A stretch of DNA of 64,000 nt from Lysinibacillus sphaericus (GCF_001629735.1 NZ_CP015224.1:186001-250000); one strand, 5' to 3'. Shown: positions 8,742 to 18,551, counted from the stretch's first letter. Notes: generated by a model not told the origin, from the letters alone. Numbers and translations: made by a program.

Positions 8742-8936
8742 TATATGGAGTATAGAAAAAACGTAACAAAGAAATGTTGCCCTAAAGCTTTAAGCAGATG
8801 TCACAAATTTTAAAGGGTCCATTTCGAGTGAATTAGAAAAAATTTGATGCAATGATGTCAAAGTACCAATGATTGGGAATACTATGTTTATCTAATTATT
8901 GAAGCAAATAGGGACGATGAAAGAGGAGACAACAAG

Positions 8937-9725
8937 ATGGAGCACTTGATTCAGCATTTTCGGAAAGATGAGCAACCTTTTATTGAACAGGTAATAAGCT
9001 GGCAGCGGGAGGTAGAGGATCGCTATGCACCTAAGCTGACTGATTTTCTTGATCCAAGACAGCGCTTTATAGTGACATCTATTATTGGACAGGATGACTC
9101 AATGAATACATTATGTGCAGGGCTATTTAATGAAGCAGAGAGACAACGTATGCTCATTTATCCAGCCTACTATGAGCCTACAGAGAAGGACTTTCAACTG
9201 ACAGCTTTTACACTTCAGTATCCCGTTAAATTTGTACAATTACGCCATCCAGATGTTTTAGGAGCCTTATTATCATTAGGGTTAAATCGTAGTAAGTTCG
9301 GTGATATTCGCGTTAATGACCATCAGATTCAATTTGTCGTTGCACAGGAAGTGGCTGAATATGTGCGTCTACATTTAACTGGCATTGGTAAAGTAAAGGT
9401 ACATGTTGAATCTCTTAAAGAACAGGAGCCTCTCCTTATCAATGAAGAGGAATGGTTAGAGGAATCTTACACAGTTACCTCCATGCGACTAGACGTTATT
9501 ATTGCAACAGTTTTGAAAGTGTCTCGTCAAAAGGCACAAGCTTTAATTACAGGTAAAAAAGTGCGTGTAAATTGGACAGAGCGTGATGCCGTTGCTTTTG
9601 AATTACAAGAAGGGGATATTCTATCGATAAGAGGAAGCGGTCGTATGAAAATAATTATGACAGAAGGCCGTACAAAAAAAGATAAAATCCGTCTACAAGT
9701 CGGTCGATTGGCCCAAAAAAGCTAA
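8937..9725 (+). CDS. ylmH: S4-domain RNA-binding protein YlmH
   Basis: YlmH is an S4-domain protein that binds 50S subunits carrying peptidyl-tRNA and can stand in for RqcP in ribosome-associated quality control in B. subtilis. The 262-residue product has a long N-terminal domain (about 1-180) and an S4 domain near the C-terminus, 'SMRLDVIIATVLKVSRQKA' followed by 'ALITGKKVRVNW'. The ATG follows AGAGGAG at good distance. Its partner in that pathway, rqcH, is also in this window at 46.3-48.0 kb. Confidence 0.92.
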   Translation: MEHLIQHFRKDEQPFIEQVISWQREVEDRYAPKLTDFLDPRQRFIVTSIIGQDDSMNTLCAGLFNEAERQRMLIYPAYYEPTEKDFQLTAFTLQYPVKFVQLRHPDVLGALLSLGLNRSKFGDIRVNDHQIQFVVAQEVAEYVRLHLTGIGKVKVHVESLKEQEPLLINEEEWLEESYTVTSMRLDVIIATVLKVSRQKAQALITGKKVRVNWTERDAVAFELQEGDILSIRGSGRMKIIMTEGRTKKDKIRLQVGRLAQKS

Positions 9726-9775
9726 AAGAAAAGTAAATTTCATTAATTTATACTGCTAAGTTGTCGGAAGAATTG

Positions 9776-9781
9776 TATAAT
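9776..9781 (+). promoter_or_regulatory. Possible -10 element for divIVA
   Basis: A perfect TATAAT lies 39 bases before the divIVA start, in the ylmH-divIVA gap. No good -35 exists 16-18 bases upstream, so this is a weak call. Confidence 0.3.
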
Positions 9782-9820
9782 AGGAAATACGAATGTACAC
9801 GAAAAGGAGAGAAGGATTGT

Positions 9821-10345
9821 ATGCCATTATCACCTATTGATATACATAATAAGGAGTTTACAAAAGCTTTCAGAGGCTATGCTGAAGATGAAGTAAATGA
9901 ATTTTTAGATCAAATCATTAAAGATTATGAAATTTTGTTGCGTGAAAAAAAAGAGGTTGATAAGCAACTAGAAATGGCCTTAGAACAAGCGAGGCATTTT
10001 AGCACTTTAGAAGAGACCTTACAGAAGTCTATTGTTGTTGCGCAAGAAGCAGCAGATGAAGTGCGAAGAAATTCTCAAAAAGAGGCAAAGCTTATTGTCA
10101 AAGAGGCAGAGAAAAATGCTGATCGAATCGTTAATGATGCTTTAACGAAAGCGCGTAAGGTAACGATTGAAATTGATGAGCTTAAAAAACAGTCAAAAGT
10201 TTTCCGTAATCGTTTCAAGATGCTAGTCGAAGCTCAGCTCGATTTATTAAATGCGGATGATTGGGATCATTTACTTCAGTATGATATCGATTTAACAGAG
10301 ATTCAAGCATCTGTAGATGAAGCGCAAGAATCAGAAGATATGTAG
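9821..10345 (+). CDS. divIVA: Cell pole/septum protein DivIVA
   Basis: DivIVA binds strongly curved membrane at septa and poles and positions MinCD and, in spores, the chromosome. The 174-residue protein has the conserved N-terminal lipid-binding region 'LSPIDIHNKEFTKAFRGY' with 'EDEVNEFLDQIIKDYE', followed by coiled coils over most of its length and an acidic tail. I start it at the ATG at 9821, after AAGGAGAGAAGG; a longer reading from 9761 would add 20 residues absent from the family. It lies just before the ileS T-box region, as in other Firmicutes. Confidence 0.95.
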   Translation: MPLSPIDIHNKEFTKAFRGYAEDEVNEFLDQIIKDYEILLREKKEVDKQLEMALEQARHFSTLEETLQKSIVVAQEAADEVRRNSQKEAKLIVKEAEKNADRIVNDALTKARKVTIEIDELKKQSKVFRNRFKMLVEAQLDLLNADDWDHLLQYDIDLTEIQASVDEAQESEDM

Positions 10346-10383
10346 CTTTACTTTTCATTGAGATGATCAAATTTAAATGAAAC

Positions 10384-10412
10384 TTGACGCGATTGTTTGA
10401 ATTTCATATACT
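10384..10412 (+). promoter_or_regulatory. SigA promoter for ileS
   Basis: TTGACG at 10384-10389 and TATACT at 10407-10412 with a 17-base spacer form a near-consensus SigA promoter. Transcription would begin near 10420, just before the T-box leader. Confidence 0.8.
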
Positions 10413-10439
10413 TTGTAATAGTAATTATTTTGTACAGAC

Positions 10440-10695
10440 ATATGCATAGAAGCAGAGACGAAGACAGTATTTGTTAGGCGTGGTGAAGCGATTTGGGGAT
10501 AGTGGAAGCCCAAACAAGCAACTAACAATGAATATCACTTCCGAGCTAAATAACTGAAAAAAGTAAGTTATTTCGTGGTGCACGACGTTAATGTGCTTGA
10601 AAGAGGTAGTGCAGCCTAATGGATTGTGCTACAAGTAGGGTGGTACCGCGAGTAGAAGCTTCTCGTCCCTTAGTGGGATGAGGGCTTTTTTTATT
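10440..10695 (+). promoter_or_regulatory. T-box leader of ileS (isoleucine)
   Basis: The ileS leader has all T-box landmarks. The conserved AGGGTGGTACCGCG lies at 10637-10650; its TGGT matches the tRNA 3' end with discriminator A, as in tRNA-Ile. A likely specifier ATC at 10534-10536 sits in the context GAATATCACT, fitting isoleucine. A terminator stem follows at about 10657-10692 with a T-run. Uncharged tRNA-Ile would pair with both sites and favour the antiterminator, so ileS rises when isoleucine is short. Confidence 0.93.
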
Positions 10696-10785
10696 TGTCC
10701 GCGAATCGTTTCAGATAAGTAAGCCTATAACTGTCGTAAGAGAATAGTGTCGATATGCTTTATGTAAATTAAAGGAGGATTTTTT

Positions 10786-13554
10786 ATGGTTGAATACAAA
10801 GATACGTTATTAATGCCAAAAACGGATTTCCCAATGCGTGGAAATTTACCAGCAAATGAGCCGAAAATGCAAGAAAAATGGAATGAAATGGATATTAATA
10901 AATTGCAGATGGAGCGTACAGAAGGACGTCCTGAATATGTACTTCATGATGGCCCTCCGTATGCAAATGGTGATATTCATATTGGGCATGCATTGAATAA
11001 AGTATTAAAGGATATGATTACCCGTCATCGTTCAATGACTGGCTACCATGTTAATTATATTCCTGGTTGGGATACGCATGGTCTACCTATTGAACAAGCA
11101 TTGACAAATAAAGGTGTTAAACGTAAAGAAATGTCAGTAGCAGCTTTCCGTCAACTTTGTGAAGAATATGCATATGAGCAAATTGACAATCAACGAAATC
11201 AATTCCGTCGTTTAGGTATCCGTGGTAATTGGGAAAACCCTTATATTACATTGAAACCTGAGTTTGAAGCTCGCCAAATTGAAGTATTCGGAAAGATGGC
11301 GGAAAAAGGGTATATCTATAAAGGCTTAAAACCAGTATATTGGTCTCCGTCTTCTGAATCTGCTCTTGCTGAAGCAGAAATTGAATATAAAGATATTAAA
11401 TCGCCTTCTATTTATGTAAGCTTTGCTATTAAAGATGCAAAAGGTGTTGTACCAGCAGATGCTAAATTTGTTATTTGGACAACAACTCCTTGGACATTAC
11501 CAGCAAACTTAGGGATTTCTTTAAATCCTGAGTTTATGTATGTTGTCGTTGCAGTAGCTAATAAAAAATTCATCATTGCAAAAGATTTATTAGAAACTGT
11601 GGCAACTGCACTTGAATGGGAAGCGTATGAGGTTATTCAAGAAGTGAAGGGTGAAGTATTAGATCGTATTGTCGCTCAACATCCTTTCTATGATCGTGAT
11701 TCACTTGTAATGGTAGGCGAGCATGTTACTGCTGACGCAGGTACTGGCTGTGTTCACACAGCTCCTGGACACGGGGAAGACGATTATCATATTAGTAAGC
11801 AATATGGTTTAGACATTCTGAGCCCGCTTGATAATAGTGGCTGCTATACGGATGAAGCACCTGGGTTTGAGGGCGTCTTTTATAATGATGCCAATAAACT
11901 AGTAACAGAAAAGCTAAAAGAAGTAGATGCATTAGAAAGTCTTGGGTTTATTTCACACTCATACCCACATGATTGGCGTACAAAAAAACCAGTTATTTAT
12001 CGTGCCACACCGCAATGGTTTGCGTCTGTTGAAGCGTTCCGCGGGGAGCTCTTAGAGGCTGTTAAAGCAACTGCATTTACACCAGCTTGGGGAGAAACAC
12101 GTCTTTACAATATGATTCGTGACCGAGGAGATTGGGTAATTTCTCGTCAACGTGCTTGGGGTGTACCAATTCCAATTTTCTACGCTGAAAATGGGGAGCC
12201 AATTATTACACCTGAAACAATTAGCCATATTTCAGCACTATTCCGTGAGCATGGCTCAAATATTTGGTTCAAAAAAACAGCAAAAGAATTATTACCGGAA
12301 GGCTTTACACATCCAGGTAGTCCGAACGGTGAATTTACAAAAGAAAATGATATTATGGACGTATGGTTCGACTCAGGTTCTTCACACCAAGGTGTACTTG
12401 TAGAACGTGGCATGAAGTACCCTGCTGATTTATATTTAGAAGGCTCAGACCAACACCGTGGATGGTTTAACTCTTCTCTTATTACATCAGTAGCTATTAA
12501 CGGTTTTGCACCATATAAAGGACTTTTAACACATGGTTTCGTTCTTGATGGAGAAGGTCGTAAAATGAGTAAATCCTTAGGGAATGTCATCATTCCGCAA
12601 AAAGTAATGGATCAATATGGAGCAGATATTCTTCGTCTATGGGTTGCTTCTGTAGACTATACTGCTGACGTGCGAATTTCTATGGATATGTTGAAGCAAG
12701 TATCAGAAGTATATCGTAAAATTCGTAACACTTTCCGTTTCCTACATGGCAATATTGCTGATTTCGATCCAACAAAAGACCGTGTAGCCTATGCAGAGCT
12801 TCGTGAAATGGATCAATATGTATATATGCGTTTACAGGATGTTTTAAAAACTGTTCGTACTGCATATGATCGTTATGATTTCGCTGCTGTATATCATGTT
12901 GTGAATAATTTTGTAGCAGTGGAACTATCTTCATTCTATTTAGATATTGCAAAAGATGTTGTTTACATTGAAGGTTCTGACAATAAAGATCGACGTGCTA
13001 TGCAAACAGTTATTTATGATACGTTGATGACTTTAGTTAAAATTATGACACCAATTATCCCTCATACTACAGATGAAATGTGGTCATACTTACATGCTCA
13101 AGGTACTGTAGAGGAAGCTTCTGTTCAATTAACGGATTTCCCAGAGGAAGATGTACAAGCGAATTTTGAAAATCTTCGTGCAAAATGGGAAAAAATCATT
13201 GATGTACGTGATGATATTTTAAAAGCATTAGAAGAGGCTCGTAATGCTAAAACGATTGGTAAATCTCTTGAAGCAAAAGTAACAGTATATGCAAAAGAAG
13301 ATGTTGTGGCATTATTGAACGATGCGAACATTGACTTTGCACAACTATCTATCGTTTCTGCTTTTGAGGTAGCTACAATCGAAGAAGTACCAGCAGATGC
13401 TTTGGTACTTGAACATGTATCCATTGTTGTTGAGAAGGCTACAGGTGAGAAGTGCGAACGTTGCTGGTCTATTTCAGAAACAGTTGGTGCGAATGCGGCA
13501 CATCCTACAGTATGTGCTCGCTGTGCAGAAGTAGTAGAAAAATATTACGCATAA
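10786..13554 (+). CDS. ileS: Isoleucyl-tRNA synthetase
   Basis: IleRS charges tRNA-Ile and edits valine. The 922-residue class I enzyme has the HIGH motif at residues 65-68 ('[11 protein letters not shown]'), the editing domain in the middle with '[14 protein letters not shown]' and '[16 protein letters not shown]', and the KMSKS loop near 593 ('[11 protein letters not shown]'). The C-terminus ends in a four-cysteine zinc module, 'CERCW' and 'CARC'. Length and layout are those of the Bacillus-type (IleS1) enzyme. The ATG follows AAAGGAGG. It is controlled by the upstream T-box and ends at a terminator. Confidence 0.98.
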   Translation: MVEYKDTLLMPKTDFPMRGNLPANEPKMQEKWNEMDINKLQMERTEGRPEYVLHDGPPYANGDIHIGHALNKVLKDMITRHRSMTGYHVNYIPGWDTHGLPIEQALTNKGVKRKEMSVAAFRQLCEEYAYEQIDNQRNQFRRLGIRGNWENPYITLKPEFEARQIEVFGKMAEKGYIYKGLKPVYWSPSSESALAEAEIEYKDIKSPSIYVSFAIKDAKGVVPADAKFVIWTTTPWTLPANLGISLNPEFMYVVVAVANKKFIIAKDLLETVATALEWEAYEVIQEVKGEVLDRIVAQHPFYDRDSLVMVGEHVTADAGTGCVHTAPGHGEDDYHISKQYGLDILSPLDNSGCYTDEAPGFEGVFYNDANKLVTEKLKEVDALESLGFISHSYPHDWRTKKPVIYRATPQWFASVEAFRGELLEAVKATAFTPAWGETRLYNMIRDRGDWVISRQRAWGVPIPIFYAENGEPIITPETISHISALFREHGSNIWFKKTAKELLPEGFTHPGSPNGEFTKENDIMDVWFDSGSSHQGVLVERGMKYPADLYLEGSDQHRGWFNSSLITSVAINGFAPYKGLLTHGFVLDGEGRKMSKSLGNVIIPQKVMDQYGADILRLWVASVDYTADVRISMDMLKQVSEVYRKIRNTFRFLHGNIADFDPTKDRVAYAELREMDQYVYMRLQDVLKTVRTAYDRYDFAAVYHVVNNFVAVELSSFYLDIAKDVVYIEGSDNKDRRAMQTVIYDTLMTLVKIMTPIIPHTTDEMWSYLHAQGTVEEASVQLTDFPEEDVQANFENLRAKWEKIIDVRDDILKALEEARNAKTIGKSLEAKVTVYAKEDVVALLNDANIDFAQLSIVSAFEVATIEEVPADALVLEHVSIVVEKATGEKCERCWSISETVGANAAHPTVCARCAEVVEKYYA

Positions 13555-13600
13555 GTGGAATCAGTGAATAATAAGAATCTGCATTCTATGTAGCTTATAA

Positions 13601-13630
13601 GCAAGTCTCCTTTAGGGGGCTTGCTTTTTT
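13601..13630 (+). terminator. Rho-independent terminator after ileS
   Basis: GCAAGTCTCC pairs with GGGGGCTTGC over a TTTA loop, followed by six T. It lies about 45 bases after the ileS stop. Confidence 0.85.
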
Positions 13631-13665
13631 CATGTGGTTTTTGCAGATTCTTGAAAAACTACATC

Positions 13666-14871
13666 CTACTTAAACAAAATTTCCTTCGTATTGCGGTAGT
13701 CTGTTGGCGATATTCCAACATATTTTTTAAAGGTTAGACTGTAATAATTCGGTGTATTAAACCCACAGGTGGAGGAAATTTTTTCGACCGTATAATCAAA
13801 CTTTCGTAAAAAGGGTAAAGTCTTGATAATACGTGTAAAGGCAACATAGTCAACAAAATTACGACCCGTTTCTTTTTTAAATAGCCTGCTAAAATGTGTT
13901 GGGCTAAAGCTTATATATTTCGCAACTTCACTTATAGAAAGCTGTTCGTCAAAATGCTCTTCTATAAATTGAATAGCTTTTTGAAGCTGTGGATGCTTCG
14001 TTAAATCTTCATAATATCTTATATGAATGTTATCAATAGGCGGTTTTCTACGAGCTTTTCGTGCCTGACTATAGGATTCCTTCACTTGCATAGCATCCTG
14101 AAATACACCTCCAACCCCCATAAAAAGATGGATACAATGGTCCTTTTTTAGTGTCTCGATGACCTCTAATAAACATGCTTTGCCCTCTGGCCAATGTTTG
14201 AATGAGTTATAGTCATTAGGAATTCGCAAAAGAAGAAGCAAATAGCGTTCAAAATGTAAAAAGGACAACGGCGCTTTATCTGCAAATTTCTGTTGAATAA
14301 CAGTTGTAATGAGGCTACTTGCATCTTGTGGATGAGCTTTTTTTTCATTGACATCGATATAGCCCTGTATTAAGAACACCATATTAGGGATACAGTTAGG
14401 CGATAAAAAGGATGCAGATTGAATGATTTCCTGTTCATTATCAATCTCACCGCGTATAAGACGTTTTAAAAATGCTTCTCGAAATGGAGAAGTTTGGTTA
14501 TGGGATATTTGTTGTGTCAGTTCAAGCATGGTAAGTGTACTAGCCTTTTCTTCCAGATAGGCAGTGTGTAACTTTTTTACAATACGTAAAAATTTTGATT
14601 TTTGTAATGGTTTAATGAGAAGTGCAGGTAAAACTAATTCAATTGCTATACCAGTCGAGTAGGTGAGGTGTTCTGTAACAATTGGGACAATTATACTATT
14701 AGGATAATTTCTTTTTAGTCGCTTAATCTTAACCCAATCAAATAACCGATTGACTTCATAGACAATAATGGTGTCATCTTCTGGTTTAGGCTCTTTACAC
14801 TCCATTAAAGCGTTTGGTAAAACTTCTTCTAACCAATCTCTCATTTGTTGCTTATCCAATGAGCTTTCCAT
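13666..14871 (-). CDS. AraC-family regulator with receiver-like N-terminus
   Basis: This 401-residue protein has a C-terminal AraC DNA-binding domain (about 300-395): two helix-turn-helix motifs, 'LSISEVAKYISFSPTHFSRL' and 'TVEKISSTCGFNTPNYYSLTF', ending 'KYVGISPTDYR'. The first 120 residues look like a degenerate response-regulator receiver: alternating strands and helices and a 'LLIKP' Lys-Pro near the end, but no clear phosphorylatable Asp. The middle resembles the YesN-type linker. I start it at ATG 14871, well spaced from AAAGGTGG. It is divergent from a symporter pair and is probably their regulator; the signal it senses cannot be read from sequence. Confidence 0.8.
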   Translation of the reverse strand: MESSLDKQQMRDWLEEVLPNALMECKEPKPEDDTIIVYEVNRLFDWVKIKRLKRNYPNSIIVPIVTEHLTYSTGIAIELVLPALLIKPLQKSKFLRIVKKLHTAYLEEKASTLTMLELTQQISHNQTSPFREAFLKRLIRGEIDNEQEIIQSASFLSPNCIPNMVFLIQGYIDVNEKKAHPQDASSLITTVIQQKFADKAPLSFLHFERYLLLLLRIPNDYNSFKHWPEGKACLLEVIETLKKDHCIHLFMGVGGVFQDAMQVKESYSQARKARRKPPIDNIHIRYYEDLTKHPQLQKAIQFIEEHFDEQLSISEVAKYISFSPTHFSRLFKKETGRNFVDYVAFTRIIKTLPFLRKFDYTVEKISSTCGFNTPNYYSLTFKKYVGISPTDYRNTKEILFK

Positions 14872-15073
14872 AAACCATACCACCTTTAAAATGCTACCAG
14901 CCTCCTAAGAATAAAATTGATAGAAATATTTTAACTTAAAATAGCATTTTTTTGTACTAATACAGCAATATTTTATATCTATATTGAAGTTGAAATAGAA
15001 TAGAATAATTGTAGTGAATAATAATTTGAAATTTTAGATAATTATTTACTGAAATAAAAAGGGGGAGTTGGCT
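14872..15073. promoter_or_regulatory. Divergent intergenic region, AraC regulator / symporter
   Basis: This 200-base AT-rich region must hold the promoters of both divergent units. On the plus strand TTGTAC at 14952-14957 and TATATC at 14974-14979 (16-base spacer) are the best but imperfect pair. I see no catabolite-response element and no clear repeated operator, although the AraC regulator most likely binds here. Confidence 0.35.
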
Positions 15074-15409
15074 ATGGCAGAAGTCGGGAGTCATGATTAC
15101 GAATATGTGGAGGCAGGCACCATTGATGTAAAGGATCTTCCACCTCTAGATGCGGCGACAAATAAAATTATGAAAGATGAATTTACAACAGGTTTAGGCT
15201 TATCGGTATTTTATTTTATATTGATTTTTAGTATCCCAGTTATGAATTGGTTTGCGCCGGAATTTGCCTTTAAGAAAATGTGGGGTGGAATGACGGTAAC
15301 CTGGTTTGTGACAACAGTTGTGATGATGGCAATGGCATTTATTATCGCTTATGTGCATACTTCCATGTACGAAAAGCGCCTAAAAAAATATGATCTAGCC
15401 AATAAGTAG
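15074..15409 (+). CDS. DUF485 small membrane protein (YwcB/YjcH-like)
   Basis: DUF485 proteins are small two-pass membrane proteins almost always encoded directly before acetate-type sodium/solute symporters; they are thought to assist the transporter. The 111-residue product has a soluble N-terminus and two hydrophobic segments, around residues 48-66 ('LSVFYFILIFSIPVMNWF') and 78-100 ('TVTWFVTTVVMMAMAFII'). The start is ATG 15074, behind AGGGGGAG; the TTG at 15068 would abut the ribosome site. The symporter gene follows after 22 bases. Confidence 0.88.
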   Translation: MAEVGSHDYEYVEAGTIDVKDLPPLDAATNKIMKDEFTTGLGLSVFYFILIFSIPVMNWFAPEFAFKKMWGGMTVTWFVTTVVMMAMAFIIAYVHTSMYEKRLKKYDLANK

Positions 15410-15431
15410 TTGAAATAAGGGGGATAAGTGA

Positions 15432-17000
15432 ATGATAGAAGCTCTTTTAGAACCAAAGATGTTAATGACCATTGCATTAATGGGAACGATTGTATACATT
15501 ACGTATTTAACAAAAAGAAATGCAACAGCATCGGATTTCTTTGTAGGAGGAAGAAGCTTTGGGTGGTTTACAAATGGTTCTGCAATTGGCGGGGATTATT
15601 TAAGTGCAGCCACATTCCTTGGGATTGCAGGCTTAACATTTCAACTAGGATATGATGGGGCTTATTACGCTTTTTGTTTCTCCATTGGTTTAACCTTATT
15701 AGCTATTTTCGTAGCGGGTCCTTTGAGACGATTTGGTGCATTTACGGTAGCAGATTTTTTGGGGTATCGTTTTCATAGTAAACGTGCACGACTAGTAGCA
15801 GTCGCGGTAGTATTAGCCATTTCAGGCTTTTATGCGGCTCCGCAACTATTAGGTGCTGCTCAAATTTTAAGTATGTTTTTTGGCACTTCCTATGAATTTG
15901 GCATTATCTTTACATGTGTAGTCATGATTTTTTATGTAGGTATTGGTGGAATGAAAGGAACAACCATTAACCAAGCCTTGGAGCTATGGATTCGTCTTGG
16001 TGCATTTATTGTCATGTTAGTAGCAGCGGTATATAGTGGTTTGCATTACGATAAAATTCTTGCAGCTATTAATTCCTTTAGCGGTCCTATTTCAGGCACA
16101 TCCCCATATGCTTTAGATGGGAATGAAGTTAATTTTGATGGTGCTGCTTGGACAGGGACAGGCTTTTATTTCCCAACATTTTGGCAAACGATTAGCATGA
16201 CGATTGGTTTAGCTTTAGGAACCATTGGACTCCCTCATATTTTATTGCGCTTTTATACGAATCCAAGTGCAAAAGCAGCACGAAAATCTGCCCTGATGGC
16301 TATAGGAATTGCTAGTACATTCTTTTTTTTAGCCGTTTATTTAGGAGTTGTTGGTCGTTCCATTTTCATTTCGGGAACAGCTAGTGAGGAGGTTATGCGT
16401 GATCTTGTACTTGGCGGAAACAATATGGTGATACCAACTACAGCGTTAGCTCTAGGTGGTAAATGGTTGCTGGGCTTAGTTATTGCGGGGGCATTTGCAG
16501 CTATTTTCTCTAATCTTTCAGGTCTTTTTATTACAAGCTCTGGGGCACTCGCTCATGATTTATATGCGAACATTATGAAAAAAGACATTACGCAAAAACA
16601 GCGTGTCATTGCTGGAAAAGTAGCTATCGTACTATTAGGTATTTTATATGGGGCACTTGGGCTCCTTGTTAAGGATGCATCTATCGGTCATTTAGTGGCG
16701 CTCGCCTTTACAGTAGCAGCAAGTACATTTACGCCAATATTTATTTTAGGGATTTGGTGGAGAGGCATGACAGAGAAAGGAGCCATTGCAGGATTACTTA
16801 TTGGACTTGGCGTATCTATGTGGATGATTTTTTTACCAGGAACTTTACCGAGTTTCTTACAGTTTAAAATTCCAGGAATTGTAACGGTTCCTGTAGGCTT
16901 CTTATCCGTTATTATTGTGTCACTATTAGATCGAAAGGTACCTGCTGATGTCAATGAATTTATGAAGCGAGTCCATTCAAAAGAATCTGAAACAGTATAA
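15432..17000 (+). CDS. Sodium:solute symporter, acetate/monocarboxylate type (ActP/YwcA/MctC-like)
   Basis: This 522-residue, 13-helix-type protein belongs to the solute:sodium symporter family (LeuT fold). It has the family start 'TKRNATASDFFVGGRSFGW', the 'GDYLSAATFLGIAG' segment of helix 1, and 'GLPHILLRFYTNPSAKAARKS', hallmarks of the ActP/MctC branch that imports acetate, pyruvate or propionate. Substrate within that branch cannot be fixed from sequence. The ATG follows GGGGGAT. It forms an operon with the DUF485 gene and ends at a terminator. In B. subtilis nothing like this sits between ileS and lspA. Confidence 0.88.
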   Translation: MIEALLEPKMLMTIALMGTIVYITYLTKRNATASDFFVGGRSFGWFTNGSAIGGDYLSAATFLGIAGLTFQLGYDGAYYAFCFSIGLTLLAIFVAGPLRRFGAFTVADFLGYRFHSKRARLVAVAVVLAISGFYAAPQLLGAAQILSMFFGTSYEFGIIFTCVVMIFYVGIGGMKGTTINQALELWIRLGAFIVMLVAAVYSGLHYDKILAAINSFSGPISGTSPYALDGNEVNFDGAAWTGTGFYFPTFWQTISMTIGLALGTIGLPHILLRFYTNPSAKAARKSALMAIGIASTFFFLAVYLGVVGRSIFISGTASEEVMRDLVLGGNNMVIPTTALALGGKWLLGLVIAGAFAAIFSNLSGLFITSSGALAHDLYANIMKKDITQKQRVIAGKVAIVLLGILYGALGLLVKDASIGHLVALAFTVAASTFTPIFILGIWWRGMTEKGAIAGLLIGLGVSMWMIFLPGTLPSFLQFKIPGIVTVPVGFLSVIIVSLLDRKVPADVNEFMKRVHSKESETV

Positions 17001-17012
17001 GACAATAAATTT

Positions 17013-17056
17013 GGCTATTTCTATTGCTCGAAAAGTGATAGAGATAGCTTTTTTGT
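17013..17056 (+). terminator. Rho-independent terminator after the symporter
   Basis: GGCTATTTCTATT pairs with GATAGAGATAGCT (some G-U pairs) over a ten-base loop and is followed by a T-run. It begins 12 bases after the symporter stop. Confidence 0.8.
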
Positions 17057-17122
17057 ATTTTCAAGACATTTGGAATCGCCATATTTTTGATGTGATATTA
17101 GTTATTGTGAATGGTGCTGATA

Positions 17123-17131
17123 TGGTAGAAT
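17123..17131 (+). promoter_or_regulatory. Candidate extended -10 promoter for lspA
   Basis: TGGTAGAAT has the extended -10 form TGn plus TAGAAT (5/6 to consensus), 33 bases before the lspA start. The -35 is poor, which extended -10 promoters tolerate. Confidence 0.35.
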
Positions 17132-17163
17132 AGGTTAGATGTTGAGCGAACGGAGGAATGTTT

Positions 17164-17643
17164 GTGTATAAATATTATGGATTGGCTGCCTTTGTCGTAT
17201 TATTGGATCAATGGACAAAGTGGTTGATTGTGAAAAATATGGAGTATGGTGAACGTATTGCTGTAGTAGATCCATGGTTTGGCATTTTATCACATCGTAA
17301 TAGAGGTGCAGCATGGGGGATGCTAGAAGGGCAAATGTGGCTGTTTAGCATCGTGACAATTGCCGTTATCTGTGCCATTGTCTATTTTTATCATAAAGAA
17401 GCGAAAGGGAAGCCAATTTTTCAAGTGGGCTTAATGCTATTACTTGGTGGAGCAATAGGGAACTTTATCGATCGTTTATTTAGAGGAGAAGTGGTTGATT
17501 TTGTAGATGTTTTAATTCCGATTATTCAGTATGATTTCCCAATTTTTAATGTGGCAGATGCTGCGTTGACCATTGCTGTTGTTATACTAATGATTGGCTT
17601 GATTAGGGAAGATAAAAAAGAGAAGAAACAGGTGAAACAATGA
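17164..17643 (+). CDS. lspA: Lipoprotein signal peptidase (signal peptidase II)
   Basis: LspA cleaves the signal peptides of lipid-modified prolipoproteins; the two transporter binding proteins in this window (35.8 and 42-43 kb) would be substrates. The 159-residue protein has four hydrophobic segments and the catalytic aspartates in 'FIDRLFRGEVVDFVDV' and 'FNVADAALTIAV'. The family motif 'DQWTKW' is near the N-terminus. GGAGG ends seven bases before GTG 17164, so I prefer it to the ATG at 17158, which directly touches the ribosome site. It overlaps rluD by four bases. Confidence 0.93.
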   Translation: MYKYYGLAAFVVLLDQWTKWLIVKNMEYGERIAVVDPWFGILSHRNRGAAWGMLEGQMWLFSIVTIAVICAIVYFYHKEAKGKPIFQVGLMLLLGGAIGNFIDRLFRGEVVDFVDVLIPIIQYDFPIFNVADAALTIAVVILMIGLIREDKKEKKQVKQ

Positions 17644-18551
17644 CGGAAGTAACATATACAATCGAAGAACAACAGCAAGGAGAGCGCATTGATAAAGCAC
17701 TTTCAAGCTTACAATCTGAATGGTCGCGCACACAGATTGGGAACTGGATTAGTGACGGAAATATCAAGGTAAATGGCGATGCTGTGAAAGCAAAATATAA
17801 GGTAAAAGCGGGGGACGTTATTGCTATTGATGTACCAGAAGCTGAACCACTTGATGTAATCGCAGAAAACCTAGCACTTGATATTGTTTATGAGGATGCT
17901 GATGTTCTTGTTGTGAATAAACCAAAGGGTATGGTCGTTCATCCAGCACCAGGGCATATGACAGGCACGCTAGTAAATGGGTTGATGTATCAATGTAAAG
18001 ATTTATCGGGTATCAACGGGATTATGCGTCCAGGTATAGTCCATCGTATCGATAAAGATACATCAGGCTTATTAATGGTTGCCAAAAACGATGTAGCCCA
18101 TGAATCGTTAGTGGATCAGTTAGTCAATAAAACTGTTACTCGTAAATATATTGCTCTTGTACATGGGCATATTGCACATGATAAAGGGACTATTGATGCG
18201 CCAATCGGTCGTGATCAGAAAGACCGTCAGAAGCAGGCTATTGTCGATAATGGTAAACATGCTGTTACGCATTTTCATGTGGTAGAGCGCTTTGGTGATT
18301 ATACGCTTGTAGAATGTCGTCTAGAAACAGGACGAACACATCAAATTCGCGTGCATATGAATTATATCGGTTTCCCGCTTGTTGGGGATCCAAAGTATGG
18401 ACCGAAAAAGACAATTGATTTTGGTGGACAAGTTCTTCATGCAGCAACGCTAGGCTTCAATCATCCTTCTTCAGGTGAATACTTAGAGTTTGAAACGCCA
18501 CTTCCTGCTGATTATGAGCAATTATTAAATGAATTACGAAATAGGCATTGA
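17640..18551 (+). CDS. Pseudouridine synthase RluA/RluD family (YlyB)
   Basis: This 303-residue protein has an N-terminal S4 RNA-binding domain (about 12-60, 'RIDKALSSLQSEWSRTQI') and the RluA-type catalytic domain with the essential aspartate in 'GIVHRIDKDTSGLLMVAKN', plus 'GRTHQIRVHM'. RluD-type enzymes make pseudouridines in helix 69 of 23S rRNA; YlyB is the B. subtilis equivalent at this place. ATG 17640 overlaps the lspA stop (ATGA), indicating coupling. The pyr promoter -35 overlaps its stop codon. Confidence 0.93.
   Translation: MTEVTYTIEEQQQGERIDKALSSLQSEWSRTQIGNWISDGNIKVNGDAVKAKYKVKAGDVIAIDVPEAEPLDVIAENLALDIVYEDADVLVVNKPKGMVVHPAPGHMTGTLVNGLMYQCKDLSGINGIMRPGIVHRIDKDTSGLLMVAKNDVAHESLVDQLVNKTVTRKYIALVHGHIAHDKGTIDAPIGRDQKDRQKQAIVDNGKHAVTHFHVVERFGDYTLVECRLETGRTHQIRVHMNYIGFPLVGDPKYGPKKTIDFGGQVLHAATLGFNHPSSGEYLEFETPLPADYEQLLNELRNRH

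Noticed and set aside
12152-12403. Plus-strand open frame inside ileS
   Set aside because: It lies wholly inside the ileS coding sequence in another frame and has no ribosome site or family resemblance.
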